A stretch of 64,000 nt of DNA from Euryodendron excelsum (lineage: Eukaryota > Streptophyta > Magnoliopsida > Ericales > Pentaphylacaceae): NCBI GenBank assembly GCA_033060915.1, contig CM065385.1:16915001-16979000 (forward strand), written 5' to 3'. Below are positions 25,120-36,454 of the stretch, in pieces. The notes beneath the pieces were generated by a model, which was not told the origin of the DNA, did no database searches, and saw only the letters and a program-made list of their open reading frames with translations. Positions within the stretch are counted from its first letter, which is position 1. Every line of letters begins with the position of its first letter. The position numbers and the translations under genes are program-made.

Positions 25120-25124
25120 TCAAA
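25120..25124 (+). repeat. Left target-site duplication TCAAA
   Basis: TCAAA directly precedes the TGTCGCGCCC terminus of the inverted LTR. The identical 5-mer follows its other end at 30412-30416. Confidence 0.85.
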
Positions 25125-28100
25125 TGTCGCGCCCAGATTTTTCGCACTCGAGGAATACTCACCCAAGCGGGAAAAATGTTGTACTCTCTCATTAAAACTC
25201 ACCCTCCTAGAAGAATGAGTGCGACTAGGTTTGAATTAAAAAATTGGTTTGAATAAAGGGTTTTTTGAAAAAAATTTGGAGTCGCCACCTAACTTGATTA
25301 AGGTGAGTTAGGTCACCTAAAAACTAAGCATAGTCCAAAAACTACACTTAGGGTTTTGAAAAACGATTTTGAAAATATCTCCTCAAGAGAGGGTTTTTAG
25401 GAAAACAGGTTGTTTAACAACCTTTGGAAAACATTTAGCCCTTTTTTAGAAAATAACTCCTTTTGGTCTTTGAAATCAGTGATTCTAAGTTCAGAGGTTG
25501 GTTACGTGTAGGGAAGATGCACTAAGCTATCACCCTACCCCGCCCTTTCGGTACCTACATGTCAATCTACCCTAGATTCACCTATGAGAGTCTTTAACTA
25601 ACTCGTGTTCAATCCAATTTCACTTTAGAAAAACAATATTTGAAAAATATGATGCATGATATGCAAGTGCAGTAGAAAAGAATTGAAAAATGGATTTGGA
25701 AATGAAATTAAAAAGAATTTGATTTGAAAATAGATTTGAAGAGATGAAATTGAAATTGGAAAGTTTGAAAATTGAAAGTAGAAATTTGAAAATAGAAATT
25801 TTGAAATTGAAATTTTTAAATTGGAATTTTAGATTTGAAAAGATTTTGGAAAGCGCACCCATGAGGGTGGAATTGAAAGTTTGAAAAGTATTGCGACCGC
25901 ACCTATGAAGGTTGCCTACGTATCCCTTTGGGGGAATCAGGTCAGTCGTAGTTCGGACCGGAGTCCGATTGAAAAGAGATTGATTTGAAGAAAGAGATTG
26001 GGTTGGAAGAAAGAGATTGAATTGAAAATTGGATTTGATTTGAGATTAGAAGAGGAGATTGGAAATTGAAATTGAGAAGATTAGACTTGTTTTGGAAAGA
26101 TTGATTTTGGAAAGACTTGGTTTTGGAAAGATGGAGGTTTAGGAAACCTAGACTTAGAAAAGATAGAAGACCTAGGAAAGACTTGAGATTAAGAAAGATT
26201 GGATTGGAATGTTGGATTTGGAAGATTTGGAAAGATTGGATTTTAGGAAATGTTCGAATTAGGAAAGGTCCGATTTAGGAAAGTTTCAAATTAGGAAAGT
26301 GTCATTTTTGGAAAGTTTTGAATTAGGAAAGTTTTAGGTTTAGGAAAGTTTCGAATTAGGAAAGTTTTAGGTTTAGGAAAGTTTTGAAATAGGAAAGTAT
26401 TGAATTTAGAAATGTTTTGAATTAGGAAAAATTTAGTTTAAGAAAAGCTTAGAATTTAGAAAGTTTCAAGTCAAGAAAGTGTTGAATTTTGAAATGTTTT
26501 GAACAAGGGAAGTTTTGAATTTGGAAAGTTTTGAAAACAAGGAAGTTTTGAAAATAAGAAAGTTTCATTTTAGGAAAGGTTTGAAAAAGGAAAGTTTTCA
26601 GTTTAGGAAATGTTTGAATTAAGAAAGTTTTGAGTTTAGAAAAGCCTTAGATTTAGAAAGATTTTAAAGTTTTGGAAAGTTTAGAATTTAGAAAGTTTGG
26701 AAGTTTAGGAAAATTTATCTTAAGAAAGTTTTGAATTTAGGAAACTTTGAATTTAGAAAAATTTGAAATTTAGAAAGTTTAGGATTTAGAAAGTTTTAGA
26801 GTTTTAGAAAATCTTGAAATTAAGAAAGGTTTGAGTTTAAAAAAGGTTTGAAAGCTTGGATTTGAAAAAGATTTTGGAAAGGGGTAGAATTAGGCAAGGG
26901 TTGAACTAGGAAAGATTTGAAAGTTGAGTTTTAAAGCTTAGGAAAGATTTTTATATTCAAGTTTTTAGAAACTTAAGATTTAGGAAAGTGAAGGATTAGG
27001 AATGATTTGAATTAGGAAAGAGTTGGATTTTAAAATTTAAGGAAAGATTTGAAGTTTAAACTTAGGAAATTTATGGTTTAGGAAGGAATTGAATTAAAAA
27101 AGGTTTAGATTAGGAAGGGATTGGATTTGGTTTCTAAAAGAAAAGATTTGATTTTGTTTCCAAAAACGGAGGACGGGATCTAGTTTCGTAAATGAGGAGA
27201 TTTGATTCGGTTTCCTAAAGGGAAGATAGGATTTGGCAAGGATTTGGAAAGGGAGACTCTAGAAACCCTAGGTTTGGAAAATTATGGTTTCGACGTAGAA
27301 AAGAGGTTTTGGAAACATGTATAGTTTGGATGTGAAAACAAGAGATTTTGGAAACCTAGGTTTGGGGCAAGGTTTGAAAATCATGTTTTTGGGAGGAAAA
27401 TTAGGGTTTCCTAATTGTGGGTTCTAGGGCTTGACTTGGGCTCTAAGGAAAGAGGGATTTTTAGAAAGTGCGTTTTTGGAAATGAAGGCTTTCTAGAAGG
27501 GAATCATAGGGAGGAACTTTTGGAAAGTGAATTTGAAAAGGGAGTTTTCGGAAAAAGATTTTAAAGAGAAGGAGTTTTAGAAAGTGCATTTTTAGAAACG
27601 TAGATTTTGGAAAGAAGATCCTAGAGGAGAGTTTCTAGAAGAAAAATTTTGGTAAGAGAGTTTTTGGAAAGAGTTGTGGGGAACGTTTTTAGAAAGTGGA
27701 TTTTGAAGAAAAGATTTTGGAAAGGAGTTGAAAAAGAGAGTTTTGAAAAACAAATTTTGGGAAAGAGTTTTTGAAAACAATTTTGAAGAGGAGAGTTTTA
27801 GGAAAGTATGTTGAAAAAGAAATTTTTTGGAAGAGACTTTTAAAGAGAGTTTTTAGAAGGTGTAAAAACATCTCACTTTCCTAAAGCAATTCTAACCATA
27901 GGAAGGCTAAAACCACTTTACGAAAGCGGTTTTGAAAACAATAAGGTTTGAAAATATAGACCAAAAGGTCACTTTTAATGTAACACTTTCCTAAAGCAAC
28001 CCTAGCCATGGAAAGGCTAGAATCACCCTAGGATTGTGATTTTGAAAACATGTTTTTGAAAAAAAAAGAGCTTTTGATGCAATTTTGAAATCAAGTTTGA

Positions 28101-28750
28101 AAACGATTTTCAAAACAACTTTTGAAAACGGATTTTGGAAGATGCAAGACTATGATATGCACAATGCAATTTGGGGTCGTGAATATACAAGGCTAAGGCT
28201 TCACCACATAATCAAGGGGGCCGGACCCACGTGGTCTTTGGTTAGACTAAAAGAAAGCCCCCGACACGGTGACTCTCCAATAGTCTAATCCTACACATGG
28301 ATCGGGAGTCCCCTTGTTTCAAGCATGCAAAGAAAGGGGGGGAAAGAGATGGGGGTTTAAAATAGAGAAAAACCCAAGTGGGTTGGAGAGAAAAGAGAGA
28401 GGGGGGAAAGTGCAGAAAATTAAAGAGAAAGCCTACCGTATGTCTTCTTTATTTTTCGCGCCATGCTGTCTTTGGTCTTTAGTCTTTATCTTGATCTTCA
28501 CCTTCAGTCTTCAAGAGTTGTCTTCAAGCTTTAGATGGCAGCTCTTCAAATCTTCAAAGAATGGTTGAAGGCTAGTGTATGGGTGTATGGGGGAGTGTAT
28601 AAGTGTATAGGGAGCTAGGGTTTGTGTAGAGTGGCTAGGGTTTGGAAAACCTAAGGAGGCTAGGGTTAGGAGGTGCTCGAGCTCTGTATATCGAAATATA
28701 GGATTTTTAGGTTAAGTTTGCAGACCATTTTCACGTTGAATGAGGCTATG

Positions 28751-28760
28751 TATTTATAGA
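28751..28760 (-). promoter_or_regulatory. LTR TATA box (minus strand)
   Basis: The reverse complement of TATTTATAGA; same context as other copies. Confidence 0.7.
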
Positions 28761-29751
28761 AGTTGGACAAACCTGGCGCTTGTTGCAGTGGCGCCAGGGC
28801 AAACTTTACACTGGCGTCAGGCCATTTTTTGGCTTGGTGCCACTACTAGTGGTGCCAGCCAATTAGGAAAGGTTTAAGGTCGGCAAGCAACGTATCTTTG
28901 ACTAGATTTGGGCGCCTGTACTAGTGACTATCATGCAACTTTTAGCCTGGCTTCACTAGGAGTGACTCCGGAAAGTCCGGGAATGATTTGGAGGAGCCGG
29001 GAATGACCCGGAAGGCTGGAAAGAAGCAGGAACACTTAAAATAGTGTCCTGGACGTATTTGACTTGAAAAGCGAGGACAAAATGGGTCGGCAAGGTTGAC
29101 CGGGCCCTTAGGGGCAAAACGGTCAATTGGACCGGGAAACTACTAGAACAAACTCGGACTGTCCCAGGAGAAGACTTGAGATCTGGAACCATTATTTAGA
29201 ATGTCCCCAGAGGTTGCCGGTTTGATTCCCAGAGCCGGCGTGGTCGGAAAAGGAGACCGGCCCACCAAGGGCAAAACGGTCATTTTGTACCGGGTTTGCC
29301 GGGACTGACTCGGAATGATCCGGAAAGGTAAAGGGGAGTTGAGATTACTATAAAAAGTAGCCTCAATAGGTTACCGGTTTGATACCCAGAGCCGGTGTGG
29401 TCGAAAAAGGAGACCGGCCTTCTAGGGGCAAAACGGTCATTTTGTGCCGGGTTGGCCGGAACTGACTCGGAATGATCCGGAAAGGTAAAGGAAGGTTGAG
29501 AACACTACAAAAAGTATTCTCGGGACATTACCGGTTTGATACCCAGAGCCGGTGTGGTTCCCGGAGCGTTCGGATGTCTAGGGGCAAAATGGTCATCTTG
29601 ACCGGAAAGTCTCGGAAAATGTCCACAGGACAATTTGGACATTTTTCACCAAAGTGGGCTAACAGACACTAGTGTTGACCTAGGTTTTGAGTGTTTCCGC
29701 CACTCTAACGTTGGGAGTATTTCCGCTTCTCGGACGGGGTTGATGATTTGT

Positions 29752-29867
29752 GAGTATTTCCGCTACTCTAACGGCTTTGTGAGTATTTCTGCTACTCTAA
29801 CGGTTTGGTGAGTATTTCCGCTACTCTAACGGTTTGGTGAGTAGTTTCGCTACTCGAACTATCTCGA
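29752..29867 (-). repeat. 29-bp tandem repeats in U3 of the solo LTR
   Basis: Plus-strand GAGTATTTC(C/T)GCTACTC starts at 29752, 29781 and 29810, with a variant at 29839, giving an exact 29-bp period. A diverged unit lies at 29715. Confidence 0.9.
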
Positions 29868-30095
29868 GGAATAAACTGTCTCGAGAGAGGGATTTGAAAA
29901 GGGGTCTTATCGTCTCCGAAGAGACGTGCCTGGATTGGAACCGTCTCGAGGAATAAACTGTATCGAGAGAGGGATTGGAAAGGGGTCTTACCGTCTTCGA
30001 AGAGAAGTGCCTGGATTGTGAGTGTTTCCGCCACTCTAACGGCGGTCGTCGTGACACAGGGGTTTGTTGCCAATTCCCTATATCGACCTATTTGT

Positions 30096-30170
30096 GAGTA
30101 TTTCCGCTACTCTAACGATTTTGTGAGTATTTCCGCTACTCTAACGGTTTTGTGAGTAGTTTCGCTACTC
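30096..30170 (-). repeat. Second cluster of the 29-bp repeat
   Basis: Units start at 30096, 30125 and 30154 with the same 29-bp period. The intervening 29870-30090 part also duplicates flanking U3 sequence, so a larger duplication encloses the arrays. Confidence 0.85.
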
Positions 30171-30411
30171 GGACCGTCTCGAGGAATAAACTGTCTCGAG
30201 AGAGGGTTTGGAATTGGAAAGGAAAGGTCAATGCCCCCTAAGGGCATTTTGGTCATTTTGCCTCTATTTGGGCTTGACAAGCCCGCGAAGCGATGGAAAG
30301 ACGGAATTTGGACCTAGAGAATTGGTTTCGATTGGAATATGCCCACAATGACTTGAAAACAAGTCTGGACGGAGTGTAGACTGCTGAGCGGTCAAAAATG
30401 GGGTGCTTACA

Positions 30412-30416
30412 TCAAA
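30412..30416 (+). repeat. Right target-site duplication TCAAA
   Basis: Matches the 5-mer at 25120-25124 and directly follows the LTR terminus GTGCTTACA. Confidence 0.85.
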
Positions 30417-30908
30417 CTCTAAAACTTCCTAAATCCTAAACTTTCTAAATTTCAAATCTTTCCGAATTCAAAACTTTCTAAATTTAAAACTTTCTTAAGT
30501 TAAATCTTTCTAAATTCTAAACATTCCAATTTTGAATCTTTCAAAATTCTAAACTTTCCTAAACTTCAAATCTTTATAAATCTAAAACCTTTCTTAATTC
30601 AAAACTTTCCTAAGTTGCAACGTTCCTAATTCAAAACTTTCCTAAAATGACACCTTCCTAATTCGAAATCTTTCCTAAAATGAAATTTTCCTAAAACGGA
30701 ACCTTTCCTAATCCGAATCTTTCCAAAATCCTCCAACTCCAATATTCGAGTCAAATCCTTTCTCAAAACTCTTCCAAGTTAAGTCAAATCTTCCTAAAAC
30801 CTCAAGTCTTTCCTAAATCCTATCTTTCCTAAGTGTAGGTTTCCTAAACCTCCATCTTTCCAAAGCAAGTCTAAATCTTTCTTCCAAGTTCTATCTTTCC
30901 AACCTTTT
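30412..30908 (+). repeat. Family A LTR, continuation after the nested solo LTR
   Basis: It continues the LTR begun at 21698, matching 34885-35510 of the reference with some internal loss, and stops at about 30908, roughly 0.9 kb short of the LTR end. Confidence 0.8.
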
Positions 30909-31027
30909 GGTAAAATGACCAAAATACCCTTAGGGCCATTGTCCTTTCGAATTCCAATTCCAATCCCTCTCTCGAGACAATTAATTCCTCGAGACAGTAA
31001 ATCTATTCCAAATCAGGCGCGTCTTTC
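30909..31027 (+). repeat. Short U3 fragment at a chimeric junction
   Basis: It matches LTR positions about +150 to +290 (as in 31575-31735), joined on the left to late-LTR sequence and on the right to 3' internal sequence beginning CGGCAATCACCCGCG. Two illegitimate joins within about 120 bp. Confidence 0.75.
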
Positions 31028-31427
31028 GGCAATCACCCGCGATCCCCAAGAGGTGCCCCTTTAAGGTTCAAGTCGATTTCCACGTAGAGACTCTCGGTTC
31101 TCCACAAACTCTCCAAAATATCGCTAATGCTCGAACCAGAATTTCTCTGGTATTAACGCAAAGCCTAGAGCCACTAGTAGAGGCGCCAAGCATTTTCTGC
31201 CAAAAGCACCACTCCTAGTGGCGCGAGTGTCCAATTCTGGGTAGTTTTGCCCTCTTTCCCGCCAAATCTCATGTTCGAAGGCCCTTTTTGGCCTGATATC
31301 CATTTTCGACCCCTGTTGTCAAAAAATTCCCAATGTCCGTCCATCTGACTGCCTCGCGATCAACATGGGATTCTTACTTTTATCGTTTTCTGTCTTTCAC
31401 AAGCAAAGACAGAAAAAGAGGGGTAAC
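31028..31427 (+). other. 3' internal end and PPT preceding the 5' LTR of element 2
   Basis: It matches 6280-6677 of element 1: candidate antisense exon 1, GGCGCC-type motifs, hairpin (31392-31410, one mismatch in the stem) and PPT ending at 31427. The LTR that follows leads into a PBS, so it is bordered by internal sequence on both sides. Confidence 0.8.
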
Positions 31428-33079
31428 TGTAAGCACCCCATTTTTGACCGCTCAGCAGTCTACACTCTGTCCAGACTTGTACTCAAGTCAATATGGACGT
31501 ATTCCAATCGAAACCAACTCTCTAAGTCCAAATCCCTTCTATCCATCGCTTTGCGGGCCCACCAGGCCCAAATAGAGGCAAAATGACCAAAATGCCCTTA
31601 GGGGCATTGTCCTTTCCAATTCCAATTCCAATCCCTCTCTCGAGACAGTTGAGTCCTCGAGACGGTAAATCTATTCCAAATTAGGCTAGTCTATCTGGCA
31701 TATGGTAAGTCCCCTTTCCAATTCCAAATCAGGCACGTCTTTTCGAAGACGATAAGACCTCTTGCCAATTCCAATCCCTCCCTCAAGACAGTTGATTCTT
31801 TAAGGCAGTCCAGCAGTTTTTTCAAAAAAAATTTCTTTAGAACGGTAAGTCCCTTTGAACCTGTCGACCGGGACGAGACCCCAAGTCCCCTAGATGGTAG
31901 AACGGTCAACCTTTGGTGCCTGTTAGCCCGCCAATGCAGAAATATCCATTTAGGCATGCCTTCTGAGAAAGTTAATTCTTAGGTGCTAAGTCCTTTTAGC
32001 AGCTTCCCGAGATCAGGCAGTCTCGGGAATGATCGCGAACCGTCAAAGTAGCGGAAATACTCGTAAACATCGCAACCGTCAAAGTAGTGGAAATACTCAC
32101 AAACAGGTCAATATAGGGAATTGCCAAAAAACCCCTGTATTACGTGACCACCATTAGAGTGGCGGAAACACTCAAAATCAAGGTCAACACCGGTGCTTGC
32201 TAGCCCCTTTAGGTGAAAAATGACCAAACTGCCCCTTGGGCTTTTTCCAACACGTTTCTCGAGAACACACCTGAGTCCTCAGAATAGTGAGTCCAACTCT
32301 CTAAGAATGTGTTGAAAGTAGTCCGGCGTGATTAGGTGTCTTCTAATCAGTTTCGGGCCAATTCTGAGACTTTTCGGTCAAGATGACCATTTTACCCCTA
32401 GGCATCCAAATGCCCCAGGGACCACACCGGCTCTTGGTAGCAAAATCAGTAACTTCCTGAGATTGCTTATTATAGTATTCTCAACCTTCCTCCATCTTTT
32501 TGGATTATTCTGAGTCAGTTCCGGCAAACCCAGTGCAAAATGACCGTTTTGCCCCTGGTGGGCTAGTCACCTTTTCCGACCACACCGGCTCTAGGTATAA
32601 AATCAGCAACCTTTGGGAACATTCTAAATAATGTTTGCAAATCTCGAGTTTTCTTCTGGGATAGTCTGAGTTTGTCCTGGCAGCTTCTTAATCTGATTGA
32701 CCGTTTTGCCCTTAACGGCCCGGTCAACCCTTCAGACACATCTTATCCTCATTTTTCAAGTCAAATACCTCTGGGACACTATTCTAAGTGTTCCTGCTCT
32801 TTTCCGGCCTTCCGAGTCATTCCTGGCCTCTTCAAATCATTTCTGGACTTTTTAGAGTCACTCCTAGTGAAGTCAGGCTAAAAATTATATGGTAGTCACT
32901 AGTACAGGGGCTCAATTCTAGTCAAAGATACATTGCTTGCTGACCTTAATAGTTTCCTAATTGGCTGGTGCCACTAATAGTAGCACCAAGCTAATATTTG
33001 GCCTGGCACCACTAAGAGTGGCGCCAAGAGGAATTTTGCCCTGGAGCTACTGCAACAGCCGCCAAGTCTATCCCACCTC

Positions 33080-33087
33080 TATAAATA
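33080..33087 (+). promoter_or_regulatory. LTR TATA box
   Basis: CCACCTCTATAAATACA at the conserved position, downstream of two GGCGCC-type palindromes. Confidence 0.78.
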
Positions 33088-33131
33088 CAGAGCCTCTTCC
33101 AATGTGAAGGTGGTCTACTAACTCAGTCTAA

Positions 33132-33223
33132 AAACCCTATATTTCAATATACAGAGCTCATACACTCCCAAAACCCTAGCTTCTTTAGGTTTTCCAAACC
33201 CTAGCCACCATACACAAACCCTA
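33132..33223 (+). promoter_or_regulatory. Cluster of four telo-box motifs (AAACCCTA)
   Basis: AAACCCTA occurs at 33132, 33171, 33196 and 33216, about 20 to 115 nt after the predicted start site. Telo-boxes are known cis-elements of plant promoters and 5' leaders. The cluster is kept in the other LTR copies. Confidence 0.75.
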
Positions 33224-36200
33224 GCCTCATATACACTCATACACACCCCTATACACTTATACACTAGCCTCCAACCCTCCATTGAAGACTTGGGGTTCTA
33301 CAACTACGAAGATTTGAAGACCAAGACAAAGCTCTCAAAGACTGAAGTGAAGACCGAAGAAAAAGCAAGAAAGCAAGGCGCGCAGAGCCAAGCAAAATAA
33401 AGAAGACACAAGATAGGCTTTCCATTTAAATTTTTGCACTTACCCCTCTCTCTTCTATCTCCTAACCCACTTGGGTTTTCTCTATTTTAATCCCCCATCT
33501 CTTTCTCCCCCTTTGTTTGCATGCTTGAAATAAGGGGATTTCTGGTCCATATGTAGGATTGGACTATTGGAGGGTCACCGTGTTGGGGGCTTTCTTTTAG
33601 TCTAACAGAAGATCACGTGGGTTCGACCCCCTTGATTATGTGGAGAAACCTTAACCTTGTATGTTCATGACCCCAAATTTGCATTGTGCATATCATGATC
33701 TTGCATCTTCCAAAAATCGTTTTCAAACTCGTTTTCAAAGCTTGCATTAAACTTGTTTTCAAAATTGCGTTAAAATCTCCTTTTTCAAAAGTTGTTTTCA
33801 AAATCACAATCCTAGGGTGATTCTAGCCTTTCCATGGCTAGGGTTGCTTTAGGAAAGTGTTACATTTAAAGGGACCGATATGGTCCATATTTTCAACTCC
33901 TTGTTGTTTTCAAAACCACTTTCTTAAAGTGGTTGTAGCCTTCTTATGGTTAGAATCGCTTTAGGAAAGTGAGATGTTTTTATACTTTTCAAAAAACTCT
34001 CCTTTCAAAAGTCCCCCTTTCTAAAACCCTCTTTTTCAATATGATTTCTAAAAACTCTTCTTTCCAAAGTTGTTTTCGAAAACTCTCTCCAAAAATCTAT
34101 TTTCCAAAACTTCTCTTTTCAAACTCCTTTCCAAAACACTCTCTTCAAAATTCATTTTCCTAAAAACTCTTTCCTAAAAGCTTTTTCCAAAATCTTATTT
34201 TCAAAACTCTCTCAAAGTTTTACTTTCCAAAAACTTCCTTCCTAAATTTTTTTTCAAAATACAATTTCTAAAAAACTCCGCTTTAGGATCTCCCTCTAAA
34301 ATCTTCGTTTTCAAAAACGCACTTTTTAAAAAAAATTTTCCTTAGAGCCCAAGTCAAGCCCTAGAACCCACAATTAGGAAACCCTAATTTTCTTTCCAAA
34401 AACGTGATTTTCAACCTTTTCGCAAACCTAGGTTTCCAAAACTTCCCTTTCTACATCAAAATCATAAGTTTTCAAAACCTATTTTCTACGTCAAAACTAT
34501 ACACTTCCAAATCTAGGGTTTCTAAAACCTCCCTTTCCAAATCTTTGTCAAATCCAATTTTCCCTTTAGGAAACCAAATCCAATCTTCCCGTTTAGGAAA
34601 CTAGATCCTATCCTTCATTTTTGGAAACAAAATCAATTTTTCTCTTTTAGAAACAAAATATAAATCTTTCTTAGTTCAATTCCTTCCTAAACTTCTATTT
34701 TCCTAAATCTTAAGTTTCCAAAACTTGAACATAAAAATCTTTCCTAAATTTTAAAACTCAACTATTCCTAATTCAACCATTTCCTAATTCTACCCGTTTT
34801 CAAATCTTAACTTTCCAAATCTAAATTTTCAAATCTTTCTTAAACTCAAACCTTTTCTAATCTCAAGATTTTCTAAAACTCAAACTCTAAAACTTTTTAA
34901 ATCCTAAACTTTCTAAATTTCAAATCTTTCAGAATTCAAAACTTTCTAAATTTGAAACTTTCTTAAGTTAAATCTTTCTAAATTTTAAACATTTCAACTT
35001 CGAATCTTTCCAAAATTCTAAACTTTCCTAAACTTCAAATCTTTCTAAATCTAAAACCTTTCTTAATTAAAAACTTTCCTAAGTTGAAACTTTCTAAATT
35101 CAAAACTTTTCAATTTCAAACCTTTCTTAAAACGAAATGTTTCCTATTTCAAAACTTTCTTAATCTAACACTTTCCTAATTCGAAAACTTTTCCAATTCG
35201 AAATCTTTTCAAAAATGGCATTTTCCTAATTCGAAACTTTCTTAATCCAAAAATTTTCCTAAAATGGAACTTTTCCGAAATGAAACTTTCTTATTTTAAA
35301 ACTTCCCTAATTCGAACCTTTCCTAAATCTAATCTTTTCTAAATTTTCCAAGTCTAACGTTTGAGTCAAATCTTTTCTAAAACTCTTCCAAGTTAAGTCA
35401 AATCTTCCTAAAACCTCAAGTCTTTCCTAAATCTAGGTTTCCTAAACCTGCATCTTTCCAAAGAAAGTCTAAATCTTTCTTCCAAGTTCTATCTTTCTAA
35501 CCTTTTCAATTCCAAAATTCTAAATTCAATCTTCAATCTTCTATTCTAAGTTCAAATCAAATCCATTTTCCAATTCAATATCTTTTTCCAATCCAACCTT
35601 CTATTTTCTATCGGACTCTTGTCCGAACTACGATTGACCTGATTCCTCCAAAAGGATACGTAGGCAACCCTTATGGGTGCGGTCACAACATTTTTCAAGT
35701 TTCTATTTCCACAAAATCTTTTCAAATCTCCAATCTATTTTCGAACTTCTAATTTCAAATTTCTATTTCCGAATCTCTATTTTCAATTTCCAAAACCTTC
35801 TTTCCAAATTCAAACTTCTATCTCTTCCTTTTCAAGTCAAATCAATTTCTTTCCAAATCTTTTTTTTTTTTTTCAATTCTCTTTTCTTACACTTGCATAT
35901 CATGCACCATGTTTTTCTAAACATTATTTTCTAAAGAGGATAGGATTGAACATTTGTTAGTTGAAGACTCCCACAGATGAATCTAGGGTAAATAGACACC
36001 TAGGTACCAAAAGGGCGGGGTAGGGTGATTGCTTAGTGCGTCTTCCCTACACGTAACCAACCTCCGAACCTAGATCACTATTTTCGAAAGACCAAAACGG
36101 AGTTATTTTTCAAAAAAGGGCTTACGTGTTTTCTAAAGGTTGCCAAACAAACTGTTTTCTTAAAACCCCTCTCTTGAGGAGGTATTTTCAAAACCTTTTC

Positions 36201-36436
36201 CAAAAACCCTAAGTGTAGTCTCTGGATTATTCTTAGTTTTTAGGTGACCTAACTCATCTTAATCAAGTTAGGTGGCAACTCCAAATTTTTTTTAAAAAGC
36301 CCTTTATTCAAATCAATTTTCAATTCAAACATAGTTGCACTCATTCTTCTAGGAGGGTGAGTTCTAACGAGAGAGTACAACATTTTTTCCGCTTGTATGT
36401 GTATTCCTCGAGTGCGAAAAATTTGGGTGCGACAGC

Positions 36437-36454
36437 TAGCGACTTTGCTGGGGA
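36437..36454 (+). promoter_or_regulatory. Primer binding site (tRNA-Arg type)
   Basis: TAGCGACTTTGCTGGGGA lies 2 nt after the LTR end. It resembles the TGGCGACTC(T/C)GCTGGGGA site, complementary to a tRNA-Arg 3' end, that is typical of Ogre elements, with about two mismatches. This fixes the LTR 3' boundary and the element's orientation. Confidence 0.8.

Larger units (their letters stand above)
21698..25124 (+). repeat. Family A LTR, 5' part, interrupted by a solo LTR
   Basis: It begins TGTAAGCACCCC after a PPT and runs to 25124, where a minus-strand LTR is inserted; it resumes at 30412. U3 has three subrepeats (21909, 22051, 22145). The TATA box is at 23410-23417. The candidate splice donor is mutated (GA instead of GT at 23743-23744). 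A run of 20 C residues lies at 23834-23853. Confidence 0.9.
25125..30411 (-). mobile_element. Solo LTR of family A (5287 bp), inserted in another LTR
   Basis: Both termini are intact: TGTAAGCACCCC at the right end (minus strand) and GGCGCGACA at the left. It is flanked by TCAAA on both sides and contains no internal region, PBS or PPT. The host LTR continues across it without loss. It therefore arose by insertion followed by LTR-LTR recombination. TATA box at 28751-28760, candidate donor at the complement of 28436-28435, and an expanded 29-bp repeat in U3. Confidence 0.92.
31428..36434 (+). repeat. 5' LTR of element 2 (5007 bp), reference family A LTR
   Basis: It starts TGTAAGCACCCC and ends GGGTGCGACA next to the PBS. 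U3 is about 1.65 kb with two subrepeats (31633, 31776), palindromes (32962-33025) and the TATA box (33080-33087). Four telo-box motifs follow at 33132-33223. R-U5 is about 3.3 kb, much of it a pyrimidine/A-rich low-complexity tract (33700-35960) built of degenerate CTTTCCTAAA-like words. The candidate leader splice donor is lost (AT at 33413-33414). Confidence 0.92.

Noticed and set aside
29752..30170. Regular 29-bp repeats resembling a CRISPR array
   Set aside because: Units are directly adjacent with no spacers and lie in a retrotransposon U3. It is a tandem repeat.
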